Both the position numbers and the translations under genes were made by a program. Below are positions 8,421 through 18,548 of a stretch of 47,306 nucleotides of DNA, in pieces. Position 1 is the stretch's first letter. The number at the start of each line of letters is the position of its first letter. The notes beneath the pieces are model-generated. The model had not been told where the DNA came from. It saw nothing but the letters and a program-made list of their open reading frames with translations, and did no database searches. Source of the stretch: Bacteroidales bacterium. Its GTDB lineage: Bacteria > Bacteroidota > Bacteroidia > Bacteroidales > Lentimicrobiaceae. The stretch lies in contig JAEUTG010000009.1 in NCBI GenBank assembly GCA_016788045.1, positions 1 through 47,306 on the forward strand, in the 5' to 3' direction.

Positions 8421-8450
8421 CAAATGTATAAAACCATCCCAGTTTTGCAA
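8421..8450 (-). promoter_or_regulatory. Promoter of maeB
   Basis: The minus strand reads TTG (8450..8448), a 19-base spacer, then TACATTTG (8428..8421). It fits the Bacteroidota consensus and lies about 60 bases before the maeB start. Confidence 0.7.
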
Positions 8451-8575
8451 TGCTTTTAAATTACTTTTTGCATAAGTGTGAATTATCCTTCTGACCGGCC
8501 TTGTTTTAACATAAAAAGCACTGAGTTCAAACAATAATCCCTATTTTTGCCGGTTAACAGGTGTAAACCCGGCCT

Positions 8576-9160
8576 ATGTACGCATTTATTGAGGGTAAAA
8601 TCAGCGAAATCAACCCGGCTTCGGTAGTTCTGGACTGCCACGGTGTGGGGTATGATATTTCCATTTCGGTGAATACCTATTCCGTGATCAAAGATATGGG
8701 TGTGTGCCGCCTGCTCACCCACCTGGCAGTGCGCGAGGATGCCATGGTCTTGTATGGCTTTGCCACAGAGAAGGAAAGGATTCTGTTCAGGCACCTGATC
8801 ACAGTTTCAGGCGTCGGAAGCGGCACTGCCCGGCTGATTCTTTCATCGCTCACACCCGACGACCTTTCTGCTGCCATTGCTTCGGGCGATGTAGCCCTGC
8901 TTCAGCGGGTGAAAGGAATCGGCGGGAAAACCGCCCAGCGGATCATCATTGACCTGAAAGACAAGATCGGAAAAGATCCCGGAGTGAAGGAATTTTTAGG
9001 AAGCGCGCACAATACAGGGAAACAAGAGGCGTTATCTGCATTAACCCTGCTTGGCTTCAATAAATCACTGGCAGAGAAAACAATTGATAAGATTCTGAAA
9101 GATGAGGGCAACGCTTTGTCGGTCGAGCAACTGATAAAAAGTGCCCTGAAAATATTGTAA
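8576..9160 (+). CDS. ruvA: Holliday junction branch migration protein RuvA
   Basis: RuvA binds four-way DNA junctions and loads the RuvB motor in recombinational repair. The 194-residue protein has all three expected parts: an OB-fold domain at 1-62 starting MYAFIEGKI, a tandem helix-hairpin-helix domain at about 70-150 including VSGVGSGTA and VKGIGGKTAQRI, and a small C-terminal domain (about 150-194) that contacts RuvB. A TATTTTTG -7-like box lies at 8542-8549. It is divergent from maeB and directly upstream of sprA, an order I recall as recurrent in Bacteroidota. ruvB and ruvC are not in the window. Confidence 0.96.
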   Translation: MYAFIEGKISEINPASVVLDCHGVGYDISISVNTYSVIKDMGVCRLLTHLAVREDAMVLYGFATEKERILFRHLITVSGVGSGTARLILSSLTPDDLSAAIASGDVALLQRVKGIGGKTAQRIIIDLKDKIGKDPGVKEFLGSAHNTGKQEALSALTLLGFNKSLAEKTIDKILKDEGNALSVEQLIKSALKIL

Positions 9161-9274
9161 TAAGCAAACAGTTGCTTACAAACGGAAAAGCAGAATAAGT
9201 GTGGGAATGGTTCTTTTCCTTAATAATGTGACTGTGGGCTGTTTGATTAAACACACATAAAATACTGAAGTTTC

Positions 9275-12200
9275 TTGGAGCGTTTTGTAAAATATTCTTT
9301 ACGGCTTTTTGTACTGGTTTTTATCGTTTCCATTGCCTGGGGTATCCCTGTGCCCGGTGATCCGGCGTACAACCCTTCTGTTGTGGGACAACCCGTAACT
9401 CCTCCCGACACCATCAAAAAGGGCGGGCAGTTGCCTTATCCGCTTCCGGAACCCCAACCCGGTACCACCAGTGAACCAACCGACAAGAACAAACTTTTTC
9501 TGGGCAACCCCTCCAATTTTACTGAAGACTTTATTTATGACCCTGAAACGCAGACATATACCTATGTTAAAAAGGCAGGTGAGGTAAACCTGTCAACCCC
9601 AACCCCTTACAGCCTTGAAGAATATCAGCAGATCGACCTTAACCGCTCCTTAAAGAACTACTGGCGTGAGAAATCTGTTTCTTCGGGCGCCGCAACCCGC
9701 ACCGGAATCATTCCGCAAATCCACGTTGGGGGCGAAGCTTTCGACCGCATTTTCGGCGGAAATACCATCGACATCAGGCCGCAGGGAAGTGCAGAAGTAA
9801 CCTTCGGCATACTCTCGAACCGACGCGATGACCCGGCCCTCGATCCCCGCCAGCGACGGAATACAAACTTCGACTTCCAGCAGCGTATTCAGATGAGTGT
9901 GATGGCCAAAATCGGCGACAAAATTGAGTTTAACACCAACTACAATACAGAAGCTACTTTCGAGTTTGAGCAAAAACTGAAACTCAAATACGAGGGCAAA
10001 GAGGATGAGATTCTCAAACTCATTGAGGCAGGCGATGTTACTTTTCCGCTCAACAGCACCCTCATCACCGGAAGCCAGAGCCTCTTCGGAATAAAAACCC
10101 AGTTACAATTCGGCAGGGCAACCGTTACCGGAGTATTCTCACAACAGAAAAGCGAAACTTCCACCATCACCGTCCAGGGAGGTGCCCAGACAAGCAAATT
10201 CAGTGTAAAAGCCCTCGATTACGAAGAAAACAAACACTTCTTCATTGCTCAGTATTTTGCCGATAACTATGACAACGCCCTGAGCCAGTTGCCGATCGTT
10301 AACTCAAACGTTAACATCACCAAAATTGAAGTCTGGATCACCAATATCGGCCCGGCCGTTACCGACAACCGCAACATCGTGGCCTTTATGGACCTCGGTG
10401 AACGAAATCCCTACAACCAGTCTATTCTTCCCAATGCCTGGCAAAAATTTCCTGACAACGAGTCGAACAACCTGCTCAATCAGTTTGATACCGCCCAGAT
10501 ACGCAACATCAATGCCATTACCGATTACCTCACGGGATCACCCTTCGGTTATGTATCGGGACTCGACTTTGAAAAGGTTGAAAACGCGCGTAAACTGAAT
10601 ACCAGCGAGTATACCTTTAACTCCAAGCTGGGTTTCATCTCACTCAACTCAACCCTCAATTCCGATCAGGTGCTTGCGGTGGCATACCAGTACACGGTAA
10701 TCGGACAGGACAGTGTGTATCAGGTCGGGGAATTTTCCGATCAGGGAATTGCCTCTCCCAAGTGTCTGATGGTGAAACTGCTGAAGAGTACTGCCCTCAA
10801 TACCCGGGTGCCCGTGTGGAACCTGATGATGAAAAACGTTTACAACATTGGTGCATTTCAGCTTAACCGCGAAGATTTTATCCTGAACATTCTTTATTCA
10901 GGAAACGAAAATACCGTACCGACCGGCTATTTTACCGAAGGTCCAGAAGGGGTAAAAGGAATTCCGCTCATCCGGGTATTCAATTTCGATAACCTTGATA
11001 TGCAGCAGAATCCGCCCTACGACGGATTGTTCGACTTTATCGACAATGCCGCCAGGCAGGGGGGGACCATCCAATCATCCAATGGCCGGGTGTTCTTTAC
11101 CGTGAGGGAACCTTTCGGCAGTTATCTGCGTAACAAGCTGAACGACGACAAACTGGCCGACAAATACTGCTATGATTCGTTGTACACCCTTACCAAGAGC
11201 GGGGCACAGCAGTATCCCGACAAGAACAGGTTTATCCTCGACGGATTGTACAAATCGTCGGGCGGATCGGAAATTTCACTCAATGCCCTCAATGTTCCCC
11301 AGGGTTCGGTGAGGGTTACCGCCGGTGGTATCCCGTTGACCGAAAATGTGGATTATACCGTGGATTATACCCTTGGCCGCGTTAAGATCATCAACGAAGG
11401 GATCCTGAATTCGGGCACTCCGGTAAGCATATCACTTGAAAACAATGCCACCTTCAACCTGCAGACCCAGACCATGATGGGAATGCATGTGGATTACAAG
11501 GTTAACAAAGACCTGCTGATCGGGGCAACCTTGCTCAACCTGCATGAACGGCCGCTTACCCAGAAAACCAATTTCGGGCAGGAACCGATCTCCAATACCA
11601 TGTGGGGGCTCGATTTCAGCTACCAGACGGAGTCGATGAAACTGACGAAACTGATCGATAAATTACCCTTTTACAATACAAAGACCATATCACGAATCCA
11701 GGTGAACGGAGAATTTGCCCACTTTATTCCCGGTCATTCGCGTGCGGTAGGTAAGACAGGAACTTCTTACATTGACGATTTTGAGGGTGCCAAATCAACC
11801 ATCGACCTGAAGAACATCGGGACCTGGTACATGGCCAGTACACCCCAGGGACAAACTTCGCTCGATATGTTCCCCGAAGCTGCTCCGGGTGCCGGACTTT
11901 CCTATGGATTCAACAGGGCAAAATTTGCCTGGTACACCATTGCGCAGTTGTTTTATGAAAAGAACAGCAGCCTGACCCCGGAACTGGGTGGCAATAAAAA
12001 GAATGAGCTCTCCCTCAACTCAGTACGTAATGTCAGGGAAACCGAATTGTTCCCCAATACACAATCACCGAACAATATTCCCATGAACATTTCGATGTTC
12101 AACATTGCCTATTTCCCCGAGGAGCGGGGGCCAAACAACTACGATGTGCTGCCGACCGGGGTGTCGAAAGGTATTTCTGAGACCGGAAAACTGCTCGATC

Positions 12201-15200
12201 CGAAAACCCGCTGGGGTGGGATCATGCGGAAAATTGAATCCACCGACTTTGAAGCCTCCAATGTTGAATACATCGAATTCTGGATGATGGATCCTTTTTC
12301 CGAAGATACCATCCGGAACAGTGGAGACCTCTACTTCAACCTGGGCGATATCTCTGAAGACATTCTGCGCGACAGCCGGAAAAGCTATGAAAACGGACTA
12401 CCGACTTCGGAAGAGGTGAAAAATGTGGATACCACCATCTGGGGAAGGGTGCCTACTTTGCAGGCCCTGGTTGATGGTTTCGATAACAACGTGGATGCCA
12501 GGCCTTTTCAGGATGTTGGTTACGATGGGCTGAGGGATGCCGATGAGCAGTCGTTCTTTGAGAGCCAGTACCTCAACCGGATTGCCAATACCTACGGTAC
12601 TTCGTCCGAAGCTTTTCAAAATGCATTCAACGACCCCTCGTCCGACAATTACCACTATTATCTGGGCGACGATTATGATAACAACCCGGTTTACAACAGT
12701 GTTGTCCAGCGGTATAAAAACTTCAACGGGCCGGATGGCAATTCACCGGCTTCTGAACAGACAAACACTGACAATAGCCAGGGTACCCGTAAGCCCAATG
12801 TTGAAGACATCAATTCCGACAATACCCTGAGTGAACAGGAGCGGTATTATCAGTATAAGATCAGGCTGGATCCCGACCGTATGATTGTTGGGGAGAATTA
12901 CATCTCCGATATGTATGAAGCCAAGGACATTACCCTTGAAAACGGAAAAAAAGGACAGGTAAAATGGTACCAGTTTAAAATTCCGATTCAGAGTCCCGAT
13001 CTGGTAGTGGGGAACATTCAGGATTTCAAGAGCATACGGTTTATGCGTATGTTTGTTAAAAACTTTGAGCGCCCGGTGGTAATCCGGTTGGCAACCCTCG
13101 AACTGGTGAGGGGGGAATGGCGTAAGTATTACAGCAACCTGCTTGCTCCCGGCGAATACATTCCTGATCCCAACCAGAGTGAAACCGATTTTGAAATTTC
13201 CACCCTGAGTGTTGAAGAAAACGGAGCCAGAACACCCATTATCTATGTAAAACCTCCGGGAATTGAGCGGGAAGTAAACGTCGGGACCACCAATTACCAG
13301 GAGCTGGATGAGCAGACCATGGTGCTCAAAGTGTGCAACCTGCTCGATGGGGATGCCCGCGGCACCTACAAAACCACCGATTTTGACTTCCGTCAGTACA
13401 AGAAACTGAAAATGTATATTCATGCTGAAAAGTCAATCGAAAACAAAGAACTTGAAAAGGGTGATCTGACCGTTTTTGTCAGGGTAGGCTCCGACTTTAC
13501 AGAAAATTATTACGAATACGAGATTCCGGTAGAATTTACCCCCTGGGGAAGCCGTCAGGATTATGATATCTGGCCAGAGGCCAACCGCATGGAAATTGAA
13601 CTCGCGAAACTGGTGGATGCCAAGCAGCAGCGCAACGACGCCATGGGTATGCCGGGTTCCATGGTTACCGTGATAACCCCTTATGAGGTATTCGATGGCG
13701 ATAACCGGATTACCGTGGTAGGTATGCCCAGCCTGAGCGACATCAAAGCCTTTATGATCGGGGTAAGAAACCCGAAAAAGCTTCATCCGTCAGACCTTGA
13801 CGATGGGGAAGAGAAATGCGGGGAAATCTGGGTGAATGAACTAAGACTCACCGACTTCGACGAAAAGAGCGGATGGGCGGCAACGGCCCGCGTGGCAGCC
13901 AATCTGGCCGATCTGGGGAATGTTGTACTGTCAGGCAGTTATTCAACACCAGGGTTCGGGAGTATTGAAAAGAAAGTAAACGAGCGGCAGCAGGAAGCCA
14001 TTGGTCAGGTAGATGTGGCCACCAACATTCAGTTGGGCAAATTCTTCCCTGAAAAAGCCGGTATCAAAATACCCATGCACATCGACTATTCTGAAATCCG
14101 CACTACCCCGAAATACAACCCGCTTGATCCCGACATTCTATACAGCGAACTTATCCGCGATCTTGACGGCAACGGGAAGGATTCGGTGCGCAACAAGGTA
14201 CAGGACATTACCCGGCGCACTAACATCAACTTTGTGAACATGCGCAAGGAAAAAGTCGGTGCCAAAGGGAAACCTAGAATTTATGCCATAGAAAACTTCG
14301 ACTTTACCTATGCGTATTCGCACCTCTACCATCAGAATATTGATATTGAGTATGACAGCCGGAAACAGTACCGCGGTGGAATCGGGTATAATTTCATCAA
14401 CAATCCCAAACAGGTTAAACCCTTCCAGAAAGTTAAATTCCTTCAGAATAAATCGCTGGCAATTATCAAGGATTTTAACTTCTATTACATGCCCAAGATG
14501 TTTTCGTTCCGTACCGACATGAACCGCCAGTACACCGAGCGCTTGCTGCGCAACAAAACCGAAGCCCTGGTACTCATCGAACCCACCTATACCAAAACCT
14601 GGGACTGGAACCGTTTGTTCGACATGAAGTTTGACCTTTCCCAGTCGCTGAAACTTGAATATCAGGCCAATGCTAACGCTTATGTGAACGAACCTCCTGG
14701 CAGGATTGACAAGAGTGCCGATGATTACACACTGAAGCGCGATTCAATCTGGGATGAAATCTACAATTTCGGCAGCATGAACCGGTTCACGCAAACAATG
14801 AGCCTTAACTACATTGTTCCAATCAATAAAATCCCGTTGTTTAACTGGATTAACCTGAATACCCGTTATGCCAGCACCTTCCGCTGGGAGGCCTCGCCAC
14901 GTTCGATTCAGGATAAAATCGGCAACACGATTGAAAACTCCAATACCATCAACATCAACGGAAGTGCGCGCCTGACAAACCTTTACAATAAAGTAGGTTT
15001 CCTGCGGAAGATAGGACAGTCGGGCAAGCAGTCCCCCCCACAACGTCCGGGCCCCGGCAACAGGGAAGGCGGCGTACCCAAAGAAGACAAGAAGGAAGAG
15101 CCCCCGCAGGAACTGGCAGCCGATAGTACCAAAAACAAAAAGGCATCCGAAGTATTCAAAATCATGGGTACCGGCTTTGTGAAGCTGGTGATTGGTTTCA

Positions 15201-16525
15201 AGGATGTGCAATTTAATTATACAGAATCCAACGGTACGCTGTTACCGGGCTTTATGCCGCAACCCGATATCCTCGGCACACGACTCAGTGATATGGCGCC
15301 CGGTATGGGTTTCGTATTCGGAAGCCAGCAAAACATTCAGCAAACGGCTGTCGACAAAGGCTGGCTTACCACCGACACCCTGCTGAATACAGCCTATGTT
15401 ACCCGGTTAACCCGGAACATGACCGCCAGGGCTACCTATGAACCCTTCCCGGAATTCAGAATCGAGTTTACCGCTGATAAAACCGAATCGTTCGGCCACC
15501 AGGAGTATTTCAAAGCGAACGGTCAAGGTGAGTTTACCAGTTCATCGCCCCAGGACCGCGGCTCTTTCAGCATTTCATTCATGGCCTGGAAAACTGCTTT
15601 CAGAAAAGATAACAAAGACAACATTTCAGAAACCTTCGAAGAGTTCAAATCGAACCGGCAGGTAATCGCTGCCAGGCTGGCTGCAGAGAATCCCTTCTCA
15701 ACCGGATACGACACTACCGGTTATCCTTTGGGATATGGCCCTGGTTCGCAGGAGGTGCTGCTACCGGCGTTCCTTGCCGCTTACTCTGGCCGCGATGCAA
15801 AACAGATTTCCCTCTCTCCTTTCCCGAAAATTCCGATTCCAAACTGGACTTTCCGGTATGGAGGCCTTTCAAAACTTGAATTTTTCAAGAAATATTTCAA
15901 AACCATCAACCTGGCACATACCTACCGTTCTACCTATGCCGTTGGCAACTACGTGTCGAACATTGAGTATGCCGAAGAGATGGGATTCCCCACTGCTTTT
16001 GACTTCTCGGGGAATTTTATCCCTCAGAACCGCATCGAACTGGTTACCCTTACCGAGCAGTTCAGCCCGTTCATCGGCGTGGATATGACCTGGAACAACA
16101 GCCTGATCTCAAAACTAGAGTACAAACGTTCACGAAATCTGTCGCTCAGCTTTGTCAACAATCAGCTCACCGAAGTCTCCAGCAAGGAAATCGTCATCGG
16201 GCTGGGATACCGGTTTAAGGATGTTAAGCTGAACATCTCATCGGGTGGCCGAAAACAGCAACTGAAAAGTGACCTGAATGTGAAGATGGACCTCTCCATC
16301 AGGGACAACAAAACGATTCTGAGGCGTCTGGATGAGGATATCAACCAGGTTTCAACCGGAAACCGCATGATCTCGATCAACTCGTCGGCCGATTATGTGA
16401 TCAACCAACGGTTTAATGTGCGGCTTTTCTTCGACAAAACCATCACAAACCCCTTTGTTTCATCGCAGTTCCCCAACTCTACAACCAATGCGGGAGTCAG
16501 TCTGAGGTTTACACTGGCACAATAG
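9275..16525 (+). CDS. sprA: Type IX secretion system outer-membrane translocon SprA (Sov)
   Basis: SprA forms the very large beta-barrel pore through which type IX secretion cargo crosses the outer membrane. The 2,416-residue length is normal for it. Hydrophobic residues about 8-23 form a signal peptide before IPVPGD. The long body is rich in aromatic, alternating strand-like sequence, with SprA-type blocks such as GGEAFDRIFGGNTIDIRPQG near residues 153-172. A Pro/Lys-rich, probably disordered stretch lies at about 1910-1955. The start codon is TTG at 9275: an in-frame TGA at 9266-9268 closes the frame upstream, and only this codon supplies the signal peptide. The gene follows ruvA by 114 bases and may be read with it. 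Confidence 0.96.
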   Translation: MERFVKYSLRLFVLVFIVSIAWGIPVPGDPAYNPSVVGQPVTPPDTIKKGGQLPYPLPEPQPGTTSEPTDKNKLFLGNPSNFTEDFIYDPETQTYTYVKKAGEVNLSTPTPYSLEEYQQIDLNRSLKNYWREKSVSSGAATRTGIIPQIHVGGEAFDRIFGGNTIDIRPQGSAEVTFGILSNRRDDPALDPRQRRNTNFDFQQRIQMSVMAKIGDKIEFNTNYNTEATFEFEQKLKLKYEGKEDEILKLIEAGDVTFPLNSTLITGSQSLFGIKTQLQFGRATVTGVFSQQKSETSTITVQGGAQTSKFSVKALDYEENKHFFIAQYFADNYDNALSQLPIVNSNVNITKIEVWITNIGPAVTDNRNIVAFMDLGERNPYNQSILPNAWQKFPDNESNNLLNQFDTAQIRNINAITDYLTGSPFGYVSGLDFEKVENARKLNTSEYTFNSKLGFISLNSTLNSDQVLAVAYQYTVIGQDSVYQVGEFSDQGIASPKCLMVKLLKSTALNTRVPVWNLMMKNVYNIGAFQLNREDFILNILYSGNENTVPTGYFTEGPEGVKGIPLIRVFNFDNLDMQQNPPYDGLFDFIDNAARQGGTIQSSNGRVFFTVREPFGSYLRNKLNDDKLADKYCYDSLYTLTKSGAQQYPDKNRFILDGLYKSSGGSEISLNALNVPQGSVRVTAGGIPLTENVDYTVDYTLGRVKIINEGILNSGTPVSISLENNATFNLQTQTMMGMHVDYKVNKDLLIGATLLNLHERPLTQKTNFGQEPISNTMWGLDFSYQTESMKLTKLIDKLPFYNTKTISRIQVNGEFAHFIPGHSRAVGKTGTSYIDDFEGAKSTIDLKNIGTWYMASTPQGQTSLDMFPEAAPGAGLSYGFNRAKFAWYTIAQLFYEKNSSLTPELGGNKKNELSLNSVRNVRETELFPNTQSPNNIPMNISMFNIAYFPEERGPNNYDVLPTGVSKGISETGKLLDPKTRWGGIMRKIESTDFEASNVEYIEFWMMDPFSEDTIRNSGDLYFNLGDISEDILRDSRKSYENGLPTSEEVKNVDTTIWGRVPTLQALVDGFDNNVDARPFQDVGYDGLRDADEQSFFESQYLNRIANTYGTSSEAFQNAFNDPSSDNYHYYLGDDYDNNPVYNSVVQRYKNFNGPDGNSPASEQTNTDNSQGTRKPNVEDINSDNTLSEQERYYQYKIRLDPDRMIVGENYISDMYEAKDITLENGKKGQVKWYQFKIPIQSPDLVVGNIQDFKSIRFMRMFVKNFERPVVIRLATLELVRGEWRKYYSNLLAPGEYIPDPNQSETDFEISTLSVEENGARTPIIYVKPPGIEREVNVGTTNYQELDEQTMVLKVCNLLDGDARGTYKTTDFDFRQYKKLKMYIHAEKSIENKELEKGDLTVFVRVGSDFTENYYEYEIPVEFTPWGSRQDYDIWPEANRMEIELAKLVDAKQQRNDAMGMPGSMVTVITPYEVFDGDNRITVVGMPSLSDIKAFMIGVRNPKKLHPSDLDDGEEKCGEIWVNELRLTDFDEKSGWAATARVAANLADLGNVVLSGSYSTPGFGSIEKKVNERQQEAIGQVDVATNIQLGKFFPEKAGIKIPMHIDYSEIRTTPKYNPLDPDILYSELIRDLDGNGKDSVRNKVQDITRRTNINFVNMRKEKVGAKGKPRIYAIENFDFTYAYSHLYHQNIDIEYDSRKQYRGGIGYNFINNPKQVKPFQKVKFLQNKSLAIIKDFNFYYMPKMFSFRTDMNRQYTERLLRNKTEALVLIEPTYTKTWDWNRLFDMKFDLSQSLKLEYQANANAYVNEPPGRIDKSADDYTLKRDSIWDEIYNFGSMNRFTQTMSLNYIVPINKIPLFNWINLNTRYASTFRWEASPRSIQDKIGNTIENSNTININGSARLTNLYNKVGFLRKIGQSGKQSPPQRPGPGNREGGVPKEDKKEEPPQELAADSTKNKKASEVFKIMGTGFVKLVIGFKDVQFNYTESNGTLLPGFMPQPDILGTRLSDMAPGMGFVFGSQQNIQQTAVDKGWLTTDTLLNTAYVTRLTRNMTARATYEPFPEFRIEFTADKTESFGHQEYFKANGQGEFTSSSPQDRGSFSISFMAWKTAFRKDNKDNISETFEEFKSNRQVIAARLAAENPFSTGYDTTGYPLGYGPGSQEVLLPAFLAAYSGRDAKQISLSPFPKIPIPNWTFRYGGLSKLEFFKKYFKTINLAHTYRSTYAVGNYVSNIEYAEEMGFPTAFDFSGNFIPQNRIELVTLTEQFSPFIGVDMTWNNSLISKLEYKRSRNLSLSFVNNQLTEVSSKEIVIGLGYRFKDVKLNISSGGRKQQLKSDLNVKMDLSIRDNKTILRRLDEDINQVSTGNRMISINSSADYVINQRFNVRLFFDKTITNPFVSSQFPNSTTNAGVSLRFTLAQ

Positions 16526-16660
16526 AGATGGACGAAACAGTGCTGATCCGTTATGTTGTTGCCAATTAGCCGGGAAATCTGACTGTGATTGCTTTCTTCA
16601 AGGAAGGCAGTGAATGGGGGTGTTTCTGCTGACGGAATTAAGCCCGGAACGACCGCCAAT

Positions 16661-17407
16661 TCAGGATAGTTTCTTTTTTATTTCCTCCCACAACCGTGTA
16701 AACGATTCGGAAGATTCTGATCCTGGTTTCCAGGCGACTACAGGTTTTCTGTATATTCCCATTTTCTCCGTGTCGCTCAGGTAGGGGATGATGGTTTTAC
16801 AGAAAGGGGCTTTCTGAAAATCCCGGTCATTCAGAATTTCGCGGTGCATCGATTTCCGGCGGTCAGCCATGGAAAAGAAACCGTTGATGAGTGCACCGGG
16901 AGGGAGGGGATTTTCGCTGAAATGTTCCATGAGGTCCACATAGGTTCTCACCGAAAGGGTCGTCGGGACAACGGGTACAAGTACCAGATTACTTGCTCTG
17001 AAGATGGATTCTGCCAGCAAAGTAAGGCCCGGGGGACAATCGATGAATATCCACTGGTAGGTGGCTTCAAGGGGTTGAAGCATCTCCCTGATTCTGTCAC
17101 CGGGCCGTTTCATCTGCGACAGTTCGGATTCGATTTCACGGTAAGCCATGGTAGAAGGCAGAATATCGAGATGCACATAATCTGTGGCCTTGATGTAACT
17201 CTCAACCGGCGTTTTACCTTTGATCAGCTTTCTTACAGTGGTTTTTATTTTCGGTTTAACCCTCAGGTAAAAACTGGCTGAGCCCTGGGGATCAAGATCG
17301 ATCAGCAGCGTTCTGGCTCCTGAAAACGAGGCAAGTGCTGCCAGGTTTACTGCTGTAGCTGTTTTACCTACCCCGCCTTTGATGCTGAAAACTGAAGTTA
17401 CATTCAT
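16661..17407 (-). CDS. Orphan ParA-family ATPase
   Basis: This 248-residue P-loop ATPase has a deviant Walker A motif, KGGVGKTA, at residues 10-17, the Walker A' region LLIDLDPQGSAS, and Walker B FIDCPPG. It also has the ParA/Soj-like helix around ADRRKSMHREIL. No parB or centromere-like repeats are nearby, so chromosome partition is not implied; orphan members can position other protein complexes. I chose ATG at 17407 (MNVTSVFSIKGG), because the 13 residues from the earlier ATG at 17446 do not look like the family. It lies inverted between sprA and gcvH, splitting an otherwise co-directional block. Family is clear; role unknown. Confidence 0.88.
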   Translation of the reverse strand: MNVTSVFSIKGGVGKTATAVNLAALASFSGARTLLIDLDPQGSASFYLRVKPKIKTTVRKLIKGKTPVESYIKATDYVHLDILPSTMAYREIESELSQMKRPGDRIREMLQPLEATYQWIFIDCPPGLTLLAESIFRASNLVLVPVVPTTLSVRTYVDLMEHFSENPLPPGALINGFFSMADRRKSMHREILNDRDFQKAPFCKTIIPYLSDTEKMGIYRKPVVAWKPGSESSESFTRLWEEIKKKLS

Positions 17408-17602
17408 AGAAATTAAACTTAGAATTTTAAGCAGATCTGAGATCACTGACTGGTTTCTGCCCGGTTTTGGAGCAATCAGTTTCCCGGGAAAATCATTTTT
17501 TCGGAAGTAAAGTTAGTAAGTTATGGTTCAGGATGTTAAAAGTATGTTTAAACATCAGGAAATTAATTCTCACTGAAGCAATTTTAAACCACGGAATATT
17601 GG

Positions 17603-17631
17603 TTGTTATTTGATGCCTTTTGCTAATTTTG
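17603..17631 (+). promoter_or_regulatory. Promoter of gcvH-vanZ-tonB
   Basis: TTG (17603-17605), an 18-base spacer, then TAATTTTG (17624-17631). A second TTG four bases earlier would give a 22-base spacer. It lies about 30 bases before the gcvH start. Confidence 0.6.
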
Positions 17632-17661
17632 CCCCTGTCACAAACAAAAAAAATCAACATT

Positions 17662-18042
17662 ATGAGCAGTCCTGCAGAATTGAAGTATACAAAGGAACAT
17701 GAATGGGTGCGTTTTGAAGGGGATACCGCTGTAGTTGGGGTTACCGCATATGCCCAGGGTGAATTGGGCGATATTGTTTTCATCGAGGTTGAAACCGTCG
17801 GTGAAACGCTCGACGAAGGCGAAACCTTTGGTACCATTGAAGCGGTAAAAACCGTGAGTGATATGTATATGCCTGTTTCTGGTGAGGTTCTGGAGTTCAA
17901 CGAAACCCTCAACTCGAATCCCGAACTCGTGAACAAGGATCCTTACGGAGAAGGCTGGATTGTGAAAATCAAACTTAATGAAGGCGCCGGTATCAGCCAT
18001 CTGCTCGATGCAGCTGCCTATGATGCCCTGATCGGAGCCTGA
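17662..18042 (+). CDS. gcvH: Glycine cleavage system H protein
   Basis: GcvH carries the aminomethyl group on a lipoyl arm between the P, T and L proteins of glycine cleavage. The 126-residue protein is normal in length, with the lipoylation motif [11 protein letters not shown] and Lys63 as the attachment site. ATG at 17662 ([15 protein letters not shown]) is the family start; an upstream ATG at 17620 falls inside the promoter and is rejected. No gcvP or gcvT is in the window, so the gene is separated from its pathway partners. That is what I expect in Bacteroidota, where it accompanies sprA. Confidence 0.96.
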   Translation: MSSPAELKYTKEHEWVRFEGDTAVVGVTAYAQGELGDIVFIEVETVGETLDEGETFGTIEAVKTVSDMYMPVSGEVLEFNETLNSNPELVNKDPYGEGWIVKIKLNEGAGISHLLDAAAYDALIGA

Positions 18043-18070
18043 TTCCGTAAAGAAAGGTTAACTCTGTCTG

Positions 18071-18478
18071 ATGACATCGTTCCTGAAGAACTTCTGGCCG
18101 GGGATGGTCTGGTTTCTGGTTATTCTGGTACTTACCCTGCTTCCGGGCAACTATTTTCCGAAGGTTCAGCACTTCTGGCAGCTCTTTAAACCCGACAAGC
18201 TGATTCACCTCTCCATCTTTGCCATCTTTGCTTTTTTGCTGATGCTGGGAGCCTTCAGGCAATATTCCCTTTCGGGTAACCGTTATCATACCAGGGTTTA
18301 TCCGGTGTTGGTTTCTTTAGGCACCGGCATACTTACTGAAATGCTGCAGGCATCCTTGCCTCTGGGACGGGAAGCGAGCATTTATGACGGGATCGCCAAC
18401 TTCACCGGAACTTTTGCAGGTTATCTGCTTTTTAGGCTGGCTGAAAATAATTATCTTAAGAAGAACTTTGGGAATTAA
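18071..18478 (+). CDS. VanZ-like membrane protein
   Basis: This 135-residue integral membrane protein has about four hydrophobic segments (roughly residues 8-26, 45-63, 75-95, 112-128) and the VanZ-like features PDKLIHLSIFAIFAFLL and a late GxLxGYLLF-type helix. VanZ of the vancomycin cluster gives teicoplanin resistance by an unknown route; the chromosomal homologues here have no assigned role. It starts 28 bases after gcvH and precedes tonB, forming a likely three-gene unit. Confidence 0.8.
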   Translation: MTSFLKNFWPGMVWFLVILVLTLLPGNYFPKVQHFWQLFKPDKLIHLSIFAIFAFLLMLGAFRQYSLSGNRYHTRVYPVLVSLGTGILTEMLQASLPLGREASIYDGIANFTGTFAGYLLFRLAENNYLKKNFGN

Positions 18479-18495
18479 AAAAACACTAATTTAGC

Positions 18496-18517
18496 ATACT
18501 CCGTAATTTGGGAGTAT
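18496..18517 (+). promoter_or_regulatory. Small inverted repeat between vanZ and tonB
   Basis: ATACTCC (18496-18502) and GGAGTAT (18511-18517) form a perfect 7-bp stem with an 8-base loop, followed by TTTG, 30 bases ahead of the chosen tonB start. It could attenuate transcription or bind a regulator. I cannot tell which. Confidence 0.35.
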
Positions 18518-18548
18518 TTGATTGCGTAACTATTTATCTTTTAAGGAT

